The notes under the pieces were generated by a model, which worked only from the letters and a program-made list of their open reading frames with translations, made no database searches and had not been told where the DNA came from. DNA of 64,000 bases from Polyangiaceae bacterium (GTDB lineage Bacteria; Myxococcota_A; Polyangia; Polyangiales; Polyangiaceae). Position numbers and translations under genes: made by a program. The stretch is from NCBI GenBank assembly GCA_016715885.1, contig JADJXL010000025.1, forward strand, positions 930,001 through 994,000, in the 5' to 3' direction. Shown piece after piece: positions 19,519 to 26,446 of the stretch (its first letter is position 1; the number at the start of each line of letters is the position of its first letter).

Positions 19519-19748
19519 GATGCAGCGTCAGATACCGGGCGATATTCTGGCTGGGTGCGCTCACGCGCGTCGTCGTCAACCACGTCGCGCGGGCACAAGA
19601 GCTGTTCGCGTTGCTCGAGAAGAAGGAAGGGGGACGAGAGCCGAGCGTTGATTCACTCATTGAGGTCCGCTTCGATGGTGACACGGCGTGGCTCTCGGTA
19701 GAGCAGACGGCGCAGCACATCAAAAAGCCTTTGAAAGACGCCTCATGA
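19519..19748 (+). pseudogene. Possible decayed gene fragment before rhuM-like gene
   Basis: A frame ending at TGA 19746-19748 encodes a plausible peptide (VVVNHVARAQELFALLEKK, then SLIEVRFDGDTAWLSVEQ TAQHIKKPL). Its end recalls the N-terminal 'VWL' segment of RhuM proteins. Another frame supplies a plausible earlier part (MQRQIPGDILAGCAHAR), as if a frameshift separates them near 19570. No good start exists in the last frame. The stop overlaps the rhuM-like start (ATGA, 19745-19748). It could be a remnant of a duplicated N-terminus or a small coupled gene. Confidence 0.35.
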
Positions 19749-20818
19749 CCCGCAAGAAAAAGCCCACCGCCTCCCTCGTGCGCTCATCCGCAGCCGAGTA
19801 CCTGACCTTCGTGGCCGCCAGCGGCACGGGCGGCGTCGAGGCGATCTACGCCGACGAGAACGTGTGGCTGAGCCAGAAGATGATGGCGCAGCTCTACGAC
19901 GTCGAGGTCCCGACCATCAACTACCACCTGAAAAAGGTGTTCGAAGACAGCGAGCTGGAAGAGGACTCAGTTATTCGAAATTTTCGAATAACTGCCGCCG
20001 ACGGCAAGACCTACGACACCAAGCACTACAACCTCTCGGCCATCATCGCCGTCGGGTACAAGGTAAACTCCGAGCGTGCGGTGCAGTTCCGCAAGTGGGC
20101 CACGCGCGTCGTGGAGGAGTTCACCATCAAGGGCTTCGCGATGGACGACGAGCGCCTCAAGCGCGGCGGCTCCGTCCTGAGCGACAAGTACTTCGAAGAG
20201 CAGCTCCAGCGCGTCCGCGAGATCCGGCTGTCGGAGCGCAAGTTCTACCAGAAGATCACCGACCTCTATGCGACGGCCGTCGACTACGACGTGACGGCGC
20301 AGGCCACCAAGCGTTTCTTCGCCACTGTGCAGAACAAGCTGCACTGGGCCATCCACGGGCAGACCGCCGCCGAGGTCATCGTCGACCGCGCCGACGCAAG
20401 GAAGGAGCACATGGGTCTCCACACGTGGACCGACGCGCCCCACGGCAAGATCCAGAAGTTCGACGTGGTCGTCGCGAAGAACTACCTGACCGAGGACGAG
20501 CTGGCGCAGCTGTCGCGGCTGGTGAACGCCTACCTCGACGTCGCCGAGAGCATGGCTCTTCGCAAGATCCCCATGACGATGCAGGACTGGGAGACGCGGT
20601 TGACCCGCTTCCTCGACGCGACCGATCACGCGGTGCTCTCGGACGCCGGGAAGGTGACCGCTGAGATTGCCAAGGCGCACGCCGAAGCCGAGTTCGAGAA
20701 GTACCGCATCGTGCAGGACCACCTCTTCGAGAGCGACTTCGACCGCGTGGTAGCCGAGACCAAGCGCCTCAGCGAGGGCGCAACGAAGGACCCGCCGCGC
20801 AAGGGGAAGAAGCCGTGA
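19745..20818 (+). CDS. RhuM-family protein (virulence/phage antirepressor-like)
   Basis: A 357-residue protein of the RhuM family. The N-terminal third has the helix-turn-helix-like ENVWLSQKMMAQLYDVEVPTINYHLKKVFEDSEL, followed by the conserved ITAADGKTYDTKHYNLSAIIAVGYKVNSERAVQFRKWAT. The second half (DYDVTAQATKRFFATVQNKLHWAIHGQTAAEVIVDRADA and HGKIQKFDVVVAKNYLTEDEL) matches the family C-terminus. Members occur in mobile islands and defence neighbourhoods, but the biochemical role is unknown. A perfect 27-bp AT-rich palindrome lies inside the gene at 19968-19994. Position in an island with a restriction-modification locus suggests horizontal origin. Confidence 0.88.
   Translation: MTRKKKPTASLVRSSAAEYLTFVAASGTGGVEAIYADENVWLSQKMMAQLYDVEVPTINYHLKKVFEDSELEEDSVIRNFRITAADGKTYDTKHYNLSAIIAVGYKVNSERAVQFRKWATRVVEEFTIKGFAMDDERLKRGGSVLSDKYFEEQLQRVREIRLSERKFYQKITDLYATAVDYDVTAQATKRFFATVQNKLHWAIHGQTAAEVIVDRADARKEHMGLHTWTDAPHGKIQKFDVVVAKNYLTEDELAQLSRLVNAYLDVAESMALRKIPMTMQDWETRLTRFLDATDHAVLSDAGKVTAEIAKAHAEAEFEKYRIVQDHLFESDFDRVVAETKRLSEGATKDPPRKGKKP
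19968..19994. promoter_or_regulatory. 27-bp perfect palindrome inside rhuM-like coding sequence
   Basis: CAGTTATTCGAAA, one central T, then TTTCGAATAACTG: 13-bp perfect arms, AT-rich in a GC-rich gene. It encodes residues around SVIRNFRIT. It is a candidate operator for autoregulation or a site of DNA or RNA processing. Confidence 0.5.
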
Positions 20819-20901
20819 GCCCCCACGCGGGACGCAGTCCCGGCGTTCAACAATCCCGCGCCCGCCGCACACAACGCGCCCGCGTGCGCCGCTGCTCGCG
20901 A

Positions 20902-21002
20902 CTGCTAGTAACACCAGCTTGACTAGCAGCACGCATTAGTAAAGGATTCGTTCCTAGTGGTCTACACTAGTAACGCCGGTGTTCCCAACTCGCGGACCTA
21001 GT
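20902..21002. promoter_or_regulatory. Cluster of CTAGT/ACTAG half-sites
   Basis: The 419-bp gap between the rhuM-like gene and the LexA-methyltransferase gene contains no convincing gene. It holds CTGCTAGT (20902-20909) with its complement ACTAGCAG (20922-20929), CTAGTG-N5-CACTAG (20954-20970), plus ATTAGT (about 20935) and CTAGTC (20999). The sequence is locally AT-rich. This looks like an array of binding sites for one regulator, possibly including the promoter of the downstream gene. Confidence 0.4.
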
Positions 21003-21219
21003 CAAGCGGGCGTTTCCAGCGGAGCCGACATGAGATCATCCGCGAGCGGATCGCCGACATGCGCGGCGCGATCAAGGCGCGCAGCGATCGGTCCGCCGGG
21101 GTGGGTGGTTGGCGCGTTTGCTCAAACTTAGTGGCCTATGCTGAGACATGGGCCGAGCAGCGGGTGGCGTGGGTGGCAATGCCGACGAGGAAATTTTCGC
21201 ACACTGGCATTTGGCGCTT

Positions 21220-21247
21220 GCGCTACCACTCATGTGAGTGGTAGCGC
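21220..21247. promoter_or_regulatory. 28-bp palindrome overlapping the LexA-methyltransferase start
   Basis: GCGCTACCACTCA (21220-21232), central TG, then TGAGTGGTAGCGC (21235-21247): perfect 13-bp arms. The likely GTG start (21238) lies in the right arm. Its place and symmetry fit an operator bound by the dimeric LexA-like domain encoded just downstream. It could equally fold in mRNA and hide the start codon. Confidence 0.6.
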
Positions 21248-23034
21248 TCGTTCACGTGGAGCACGAACCCCTCACTCCAGCGCAGGCAGAGCTGCTCGCG
21301 ACGATTCGCGACCGCGCCAGCCGTGGTGAGCCAGCGCCATCTTACCGGGACCTTTGCGAGGAGTTCGGCTGGGCTTCCACGGGGACAGCACGTGACCACC
21401 TCCAAGCCTTGGCCCGCAAGGGGTACATCACGCTCGGCGGCGGCCGAGCACGGCAGGTTCGGTTGGTAGATGCGCCCGTACCGGTTGCGCGTGTGAGAAT
21501 GCTCGGGCGCGTCGTCGCCGGACTTCCCACGGCAGCCGTCGAGATCGACGAGGGGGAGATCGCCGTACCGGCTGCGTGGCTGGGCCGTGGGCGTCACTTC
21601 GCGCTCACGGTTGACGGCGACAGCATGCGCGACGCTGCGATCATGGACGGCGACACAGTTGTCGTTCGCGAACAGTCCACTGCCAAAGACGGCGAGATTG
21701 TCGTCGCCACAGTGGAAGGCGAGACGACGGTCAAGCGGCTCAGGATCAGCGCCAACGGTATCCGCCTCGTAGCCGAGAACCCTCGCTACATACCGATTGA
21801 TGTGAGTGGAGACGCAACGATTCACGGCGTCGTGATCGCTGTGATGCGCTCGCTCGCAACGCAACCAGATACGGGCGGGCGGAACCACGCCCACCACGCG
21901 ATCAGTGACAGCCGCAAAGGACCCAACATGGATGAGATGACGAGCGACATGCAGTCAACGAAGCGCGCCCTGCGCACTGCCCCAACCAGCACGGTCGGAC
22001 GCGGAAAGGCCGTGGTGCTCGAGACGGCGCCCAAGGCGAACCTGTACCAAGCGGAAGGCGTCTCGCTGCATTTTGGAGACTCGCTCGAATTCTACTCGTC
22101 CTGGGACCGCCCTATGACGATTGTCTCCGATGGCGCGTACGGCGTCCTCGGCTTCGAAGGGGACACATCGGATCATCTAGATGTGCCAGCGTGGTACGAA
22201 CCACACGTCAAGGCGTGGGCGGAAGCGGCTCGACCGAACACCACGCTCTGGTTCTGGAACTCGGAGATCGGATGGGCAGCCGCTCATCCGATCCTCGAGA
22301 AGTACGGTTGGCGTTACGTGAACTGCAACATCTGGAACAAGGGCGTCGGTCACATCGCCGGAAACGTGAACACGCAGAAGATCCGTCGGTTCCCCGTCGT
22401 GACTGAGGTGTGCGTTCAGTACGTATTCGAGGCGCGGATCGGTGGAATGCCGCTGAAGCAGTGGCTCCTTGCTGAGTGGAAGAGGTCCGGCCTGACGCTG
22501 CGGCGCGCTAATGACGCTTGTGGCGTCAAAGACGCTGCAGTGCGGAAGTACTTGGATCAAGGACATCTCTGGTACTTCCCGCCGGCCGAAATGATGCAGA
22601 AACTCGCTGATTATGCGAACGAGCATGGCCGTCCCGAAGGGCGTCCCTACTTCTCCGTTGAGGGAAAAAAACCGATTACTGGCGCCGAGTGGGAAAACAT
22701 GCGTTCAAAGTTCTCGTGCCCTCACGGCGTCACGAACGTCTGGGACCGCAATGCCGTTCGTGGCGAGGAGCGAGTGAAGACGGAGGAAGGGCGAGCCGTG
22801 CACCTCAATCAGAAGCCGCTCGATCTGATGACTCGGATTATCGAGGCAACGACTGACGAGGGTGACGTCGTGTGGGAACCCTTCGGAGGTTTGTTCACCG
22901 CGTCGCTGGCGTCTCAGCGCCTCCGGCGCCGTGCCTTCAGTGCGGAAATCGATCCCACGTATTATCAATACGGCGTGCGCCGGTTCACCGAAGCCACCCG
23001 ACAGATGTTGCTGCTCGCGTCCCTCAGCGGCTGA
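21238..23034 (+). CDS. LexA-like repressor fused to beta-class DNA methyltransferase
   Basis: One frame of 598 residues. Residues 10-77 are a LexA winged helix (LTPAQAELLATIRDRA to GRARQVRLV). Residues 85-205 are an S24 peptidase with cleavage bond Ala94-Gly95 (RVVAGLP), nucleophile Ser129 (VDGDSM) and general base Lys166 (TTVKRL). After a linker of about 30 residues, residues 260-598 form a DNA amino-methyltransferase: motif IV SDGAYG (297-302), a target-recognition segment (about 400-500), motif X-like NQKPLDL (524-530) and motif I VWEPFGG (545-551), giving beta-class order. It faces the endonuclease gene tail to tail, so it is the modification enzyme. An internal AAAGGA and ATG at 21928 could allow a separate methyltransferase. 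The true 5' start is uncertain (GTG 21238 or 21256). Confidence 0.88.
   Translation: MVALVHVEHEPLTPAQAELLATIRDRASRGEPAPSYRDLCEEFGWASTGTARDHLQALARKGYITLGGGRARQVRLVDAPVPVARVRMLGRVVAGLPTAAVEIDEGEIAVPAAWLGRGRHFALTVDGDSMRDAAIMDGDTVVVREQSTAKDGEIVVATVEGETTVKRLRISANGIRLVAENPRYIPIDVSGDATIHGVVIAVMRSLATQPDTGGRNHAHHAISDSRKGPNMDEMTSDMQSTKRALRTAPTSTVGRGKAVVLETAPKANLYQAEGVSLHFGDSLEFYSSWDRPMTIVSDGAYGVLGFEGDTSDHLDVPAWYEPHVKAWAEAARPNTTLWFWNSEIGWAAAHPILEKYGWRYVNCNIWNKGVGHIAGNVNTQKIRRFPVVTEVCVQYVFEARIGGMPLKQWLLAEWKRSGLTLRRANDACGVKDAAVRKYLDQGHLWYFPPAEMMQKLADYANEHGRPEGRPYFSVEGKKPITGAEWENMRSKFSCPHGVTNVWDRNAVRGEERVKTEEGRAVHLNQKPLDLMTRIIEATTDEGDVVWEPFGGLFTASLASQRLRRRAFSAEIDPTYYQYGVRRFTEATRQMLLLASLSG
21928..23034 (+). 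other. Possible internal start giving free methyltransferase
   Basis: ATG 21928 (MDEMTSDMQSTK) follows AAAGGA at 6-nt spacing and begins just before the methyltransferase domain. If used, the gene yields both a fusion and a free modification enzyme of 368 residues from one frame. Confidence 0.4.
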
Positions 23035-23091
23035 CCACATGGCTTACGTCGGCGTGGCTCACCGGCGTGTTCGTTCCTGCGTGAGTCACTG

Positions 23092-24012
23092 TCATTCGAC
23101 CAGAGGTTTGTCCCATGCGATCATGACATGCTCGCGAAGGGCCTTCTCGATTCTTGCCTCATCGTCACTGCAGAGAATCCGAGCCCATTCCTGCACGCTC
23201 ATCCCGTGCACCTTGCTCGACAGCACGCGCTTCTTGAATGCCTCGATCTCGGCATGGACGATGCGGTCGGTCTTCGCGAAGTTTGTGTCCAGGCGATACG
23301 GAAACTTGGACATCAGTTTCTGTACCCGAAGCTGGTACTCTGGTTCGTGCGAATAGGTCTTGAAAGCCGGCCCCCACGACGCAACCAGCTTCTCGGCGGC
23401 GGCGAACTGCTGCGGCTTTCCCTGAAATTTATAGCCGTTGGTGTTCGTCTGCTGGAGGTTGCTGGTTCGGGTAGACGTGTCGTTGGGCTCGACGACAAGA
23501 TAGTCAGGCGGATTGTGGTAGTGCGCGTCTCGCGCCGCGGCAACGGAAGCGCCTGATACGATGCATAGATCACGCACAGCGGGTTTCCCATAAATCAGGT
23601 GCTCGGGAAGCCAAGCGAGCAGCACCACGTAAGTCTGGTCATGCAGGAAGTGCTTCTGGCTATCCTTGAAGCGCGCTGTGATCTCCGTTGCGAGAGGGAA
23701 CCACGCCTTAATTTCGAATCCCGGTGCGGGAGTGATCGCTCCTTCGAAAATTGCATCGGGAAAGCCTGGGTCCTGGCGTTTCCACTTGCCCAGCGATGAG
23801 AACTCCTTTTGGCGATTGAGGAACTCGACGGTGTTGAACTCGATCAGGTTGCCGAGTATTGGCGACAACTTCGAGATGACCTTGGCGAGGTTGAGCGCGG
23901 CGGCCGGCGAAACTGGCGGGCTCACGGTCAGTAGGTCCAAGACATGACCTCTGAGACCGCCAAGGTGCTTGCTAGCGATCTTGATGGCGGTCTGCGTGTC
24001 CAAGTTCGTCAT
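23092..24012 (-). CDS. Type II restriction endonuclease, PD-(D/E)XK type
   Basis: A 306-residue protein. Its likely catalytic site is Pro85-Asp86 in DPGFPDAIFEG and Glu100-Ile-Lys102 in PGFEIKAWFPL, i.e. PD-x13-ExK, typical of the PD-(D/E)XK nuclease fold. The N-terminal half is helical and the C-terminal half carries basic, aromatic segments (NTNGYKFQGKPQQF, KFPYRLDTNFAKTDRIVHAEIEAFKK) fit for DNA recognition. No close family is recognised, so the recognition site is unknown. The ATG at 24012 overlaps the C-protein stop (ATGA), so expression is coupled to the controller. It converges on the methyltransferase gene with 57 bp between stops. Codon choice is less GC-biased than in neighbouring genes, as in acquired restriction genes. 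Confidence 0.82.
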   Translation of the reverse strand: MTNLDTQTAIKIASKHLGGLRGHVLDLLTVSPPVSPAAALNLAKVISKLSPILGNLIEFNTVEFLNRQKEFSSLGKWKRQDPGFPDAIFEGAITPAPGFEIKAWFPLATEITARFKDSQKHFLHDQTYVVLLAWLPEHLIYGKPAVRDLCIVSGASVAAARDAHYHNPPDYLVVEPNDTSTRTSNLQQTNTNGYKFQGKPQQFAAAEKLVASWGPAFKTYSHEPEYQLRVQKLMSKFPYRLDTNFAKTDRIVHAEIEAFKKRVLSSKVHGMSVQEWARILCSDDEARIEKALREHVMIAWDKPLVE

Positions 24013-24242
24013 CCCGAACGGCTCCCGTGGAAGTCCTTGAAGAGAACCGAGGGCGCAACACCGAGAGCACGCGCGATCCGCAGCACGTTGAGCAGGCCGA
24101 CGTTCCGCTCTCCGCGTTCCACGCCCCCCAAGTACGTCCGATGGAGGCCAGCGCGGTCCGCGAGTTCCTCCTGCGACACGCCGACCCGCTCGCGCTCTGC
24201 GCGGACGCGTGCTCCGAAGCGTTCGAGGTCGTCCTGGCCCAC
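24009..24242 (-). CDS. Restriction-modification controller (C) protein, XRE-type HTH
   Basis: A 77-residue protein that is almost only a helix-turn-helix domain: FGARVRAERERVGVSQEELADRAGLHRTYLGGVERGERNVGLLNVLRIARALGVAPSVLF. Size, fold and position before an endonuclease gene match C proteins, which time restriction after modification by binding their own promoter. The start is GTG 24242, supported by AAGGA seven bases upstream. The stop overlaps the endonuclease ATG. Two direct repeats upstream are the candidate C-boxes. Confidence 0.9.
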   Translation of the reverse strand: MGQDDLERFGARVRAERERVGVSQEELADRAGLHRTYLGGVERGERNVGLLNVLRIARALGVAPSVLFKDFHGSRSG

Positions 24243-24267
24243 AGCGGATCCTTCTCGCGCTGATGAT

Positions 24268-24292
24268 GCCTATCCGTCCACAGCCTATGAGT
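24268..24292 (-). promoter_or_regulatory. Candidate C-boxes of the controller gene
   Basis: On the minus strand, ACTCATAGGC (24283-24292) and ACGGATAGGC (24268-24277) are direct repeats AC-N2-ATAGGC spaced 15 bp, ending 25 bp before the GTG start. Position and repetition fit C-protein operators, though the sequence is not the common GACT/AGTC type. Confidence 0.45.
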
Positions 24293-24539
24293 ATCAGCAA
24301 CAGCAAAGCCACGTCCGGGCTGCCACCCCAAGGCGGCCGCGGCGAACCTGCTCTCCGGGCGTCACGTCTGCATTCCACGACCTGCGTCGTCGCTCCGAAG
24401 CAGCGCGATCGGCGCCCCACACAGGAACCTAGGCACCCGTTCGACGCTCTCTTCCGCCGGCGCGAGAAGAGAACGCGTCGTCCCGGCGCGCGCGACGCTC
24501 GCGAACGCGCAAACCCTCCGGGCATCAGGGGAGAAATGC
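24293..24539. other. Non-coding stretch between C gene and tRNA-Asn
   Basis: No convincing gene in either strand. The long minus-strand open frame here reads through the tRNA and is not coding. The stretch must hold the promoter of the controller gene on its left side. Confidence 0.6.
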
Positions 24540-24571
24540 AAAACGGCCCCGGAGATTGCTCTCCAGGGCCG
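24540..24571 (-). terminator. Rho-independent terminator of tRNA-Asn
   Basis: On the minus strand CGGCCC-T-GGAGA pairs with TCTCC-G-GGGCCG around a small loop (24544-24571), then TTTT (24543-24540). It lies 16 bp beyond the tRNA 3' end. Confidence 0.85.
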
Positions 24572-24587
24572 CTAAGGGGGAAAAACT

Positions 24588-24663
24588 TGGCTCCAGCTGC
24601 TGGACTCGAACCAGCGACCCGGCGGTTAACAGCCGCCTGCTCTACCGACTGAGCTAAGCTGGA
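24588..24663 (-). tRNA. tRNA-Asn (GTT), CCA encoded
   Basis: 76 bases on the minus strand. The acceptor stem TCCAGCT pairs with AGCTGGA, the D arm is AGCTCAGTCGGTAGAGC, the anticodon loop CTGTTAA gives anticodon GTT, and the T arm is CTGGTTCGAGTCCAG. The discriminator is G and CCA is encoded (24588-24590). It borders the restriction island; no duplicated 3' end was seen nearby. Confidence 0.98.
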
Positions 24664-24757
24664 ATGCTGTCGGAAACGGACGGCGAGAATAGCTACGGCC
24701 ATTCGGCGGTCAAGAAGTTTTTTTGCCCCAAGCCGATCATTCTGCAAAGAACCGCCC

Positions 24758-26335
24758 GTGCAAGACGTCGCACGCCCGAGCAATCCCTACGAGCCCCCCG
24801 CCATCGAGGAAAAAGCTGGCGACTCGACCGCCAAGTCCGCCGGCCGCGGAGGCTTGGCCATCGCCGTCGCCAAAGTCTCGTTCATCATCTTCGGCTTCGC
24901 TCAGCAGCTCATCCTCGAACGACTCCTCGGACAAGCCGGCTACGGGCAAATCTCCCGCGTCTTGGCCATCGTCGGCGTGCTCAACAACGTCGTCGTCGGC
25001 GCCGCACTCCAAGGCGTATCCCGCGCCGTCTCCACCGTCCCCGAAGACCAAACCGCGTCCGCCTTTGCCCGCACGCTCCGCATCCACGTCGTCATCGCCG
25101 TCGTCCTCTCGCTCGCGTTTGCCCTCGGCGCAGGCGCCATCGCTTCCGCCGTCGGCGCGCCTCACATCGCCACGCCCCTCCGCGTCGTCGCAGCCGTCGT
25201 GCTCCTCTACGGCATCTACGCGCCGCTCGTCGGATCCCTCAACGGCCGCCGCAAATTCCTCGATCAAGCCGGCCTCGACATCGGTTACGGCTTTCTGCGC
25301 ACCGCGAGCATGGGCATCGGCGCCGTCGTCCTCTTGCGCCTCGGAGGCAGCGGAACCTTCGGCGCAGCCCTCGGGTTCGTCTCGGCCGCACTGCTCATCG
25401 TCCCCATCGCCCTCACGCGATCCGGCATCGGACGCGTCGGATCGTCCGGACCAACCGCACGCGAATACCTCGGATTTCTCGCACCTCTCGCGCTCGGACA
25501 AATCTCGCTGAACCTTTTGCTTCAAACGGATTTCTTTTTGATCAGTAGGTTCGCCGGCGAAGCAGCAACGCGTCTCGGCCTCGATCCCACGCGTGCCGAC
25601 GAGCTCACCGGCACGTACCGCGGCGTGCAGCTCTTCTCGTTTTTGCCCTACCAACTCCTCATGTCCGTCAGCTTCGTCCTCTTCCCGATGCTCGCTCGTG
25701 CACGCGCCGAACGCAGCGAAGCCGACGTCGCTGCGTACACGCGATCAGGCGTGCGCATCGCGCTCGTCCTCACCGGCCTCGTGTCGGGAACCATCTCGTC
25801 GCTCGCGCCCCACGTCCTTCGTTTCGCCTACAAATCCGAAGCCATCTGGCAACAAGGCGGCCCCGTCCTTCGCGTGCTCGCCATCGGCATGGGCACCTTC
25901 GCCATGCTCGGCATCACGTCCGCCGCGCTCACCAGCCTCGGCCGCGAACGCACGGCCGCAGCCCTCTCCGCCGTTGCCGTCGTTCTCATCGCGACAGGTT
26001 GTTCGCTCGTTGCTCCGCGCGCCGCGTTTGGTCCGGAAATGCTTTTGCACACAGCCATTTCCACGTCCGTCGCGCTTTCCATCTGTGCCGTCGTCGCAGC
26101 CTTCGAGCTTCGTCGTGAAGCTCGAGCGTTCGTCGCACCCATGTCGCTCGTGCGCGTCGCCGGCGCCGTTGCCGTCACCGTCGCCCTCGGCGCGCAACTC
26201 CCGTGGCTCGGCAAGCTCGCCGTGCTTGCGCAAGGCATCGTCATGGCCACCTTGTACGTCGCCGTGCTCATCGTGACGGGCGAGCTTGGCAAGCAAGATC
26301 TGGCCAATGTGAAAAAGGTCCTCGGCAAGGCGTAA
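24758..26335 (+). CDS. Wzx/MATE-like polysaccharide flippase
   Basis: A 525-residue integral membrane protein with about 14 hydrophobic segments and a short N-terminal tail (VARPSNPYEPPAIEEKAG). FIIFGFAQQLILERLLGQAGYGQISRVLAIVGVLNNVV at the start and ARAERSEADVAAYTRSGVRIAL between halves match the MOP-superfamily lipid-linked oligosaccharide flippases. It would move undecaprenyl- or lipid-linked sugars across the inner membrane. No glycosyltransferases are adjacent, so the substrate is not inferable. The start is GTG 24758. Confidence 0.85.
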   Translation: MQDVARPSNPYEPPAIEEKAGDSTAKSAGRGGLAIAVAKVSFIIFGFAQQLILERLLGQAGYGQISRVLAIVGVLNNVVVGAALQGVSRAVSTVPEDQTASAFARTLRIHVVIAVVLSLAFALGAGAIASAVGAPHIATPLRVVAAVVLLYGIYAPLVGSLNGRRKFLDQAGLDIGYGFLRTASMGIGAVVLLRLGGSGTFGAALGFVSAALLIVPIALTRSGIGRVGSSGPTAREYLGFLAPLALGQISLNLLLQTDFFLISRFAGEAATRLGLDPTRADELTGTYRGVQLFSFLPYQLLMSVSFVLFPMLARARAERSEADVAAYTRSGVRIALVLTGLVSGTISSLAPHVLRFAYKSEAIWQQGGPVLRVLAIGMGTFAMLGITSAALTSLGRERTAAALSAVAVVLIATGCSLVAPRAAFGPEMLLHTAISTSVALSICAVVAAFELRREARAFVAPMSLVRVAGAVAVTVALGAQLPWLGKLAVLAQGIVMATLYVAVLIVTGELGKQDLANVKKVLGKA

Positions 26336-26446
26336 AACAAGGTAAATGGCACCGCGAGGCTGCGCTTGCCGAACGCCGTGGCATATCTCGCGCCGCCTCC
26401 ACAATCACACCCACCTTTGAACCTCATACGGAAGCGATAGAAGACC

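Noticed and set aside
21059..21244. Small plus-strand frame (61 codons) before the LexA-methyltransferase gene
   Set aside because: Only its beginning (IRERIADMRGAIKARSD, read from upstream) looks protein-like; no ribosome site, and it ends inside the palindrome. At most a gene remnant.
24588..24663. tRNA-Asn as an integration site with a duplicated end
   Set aside because: No second copy of the 3' part was found on either side within the window by eye.
23092..24783. A 563-codon minus-strand frame covering the endonuclease, the gap and the tRNA
   Set aside because: It reads through the tRNA and a terminator; the real endonuclease starts at ATG 24012, coupled to the C gene.
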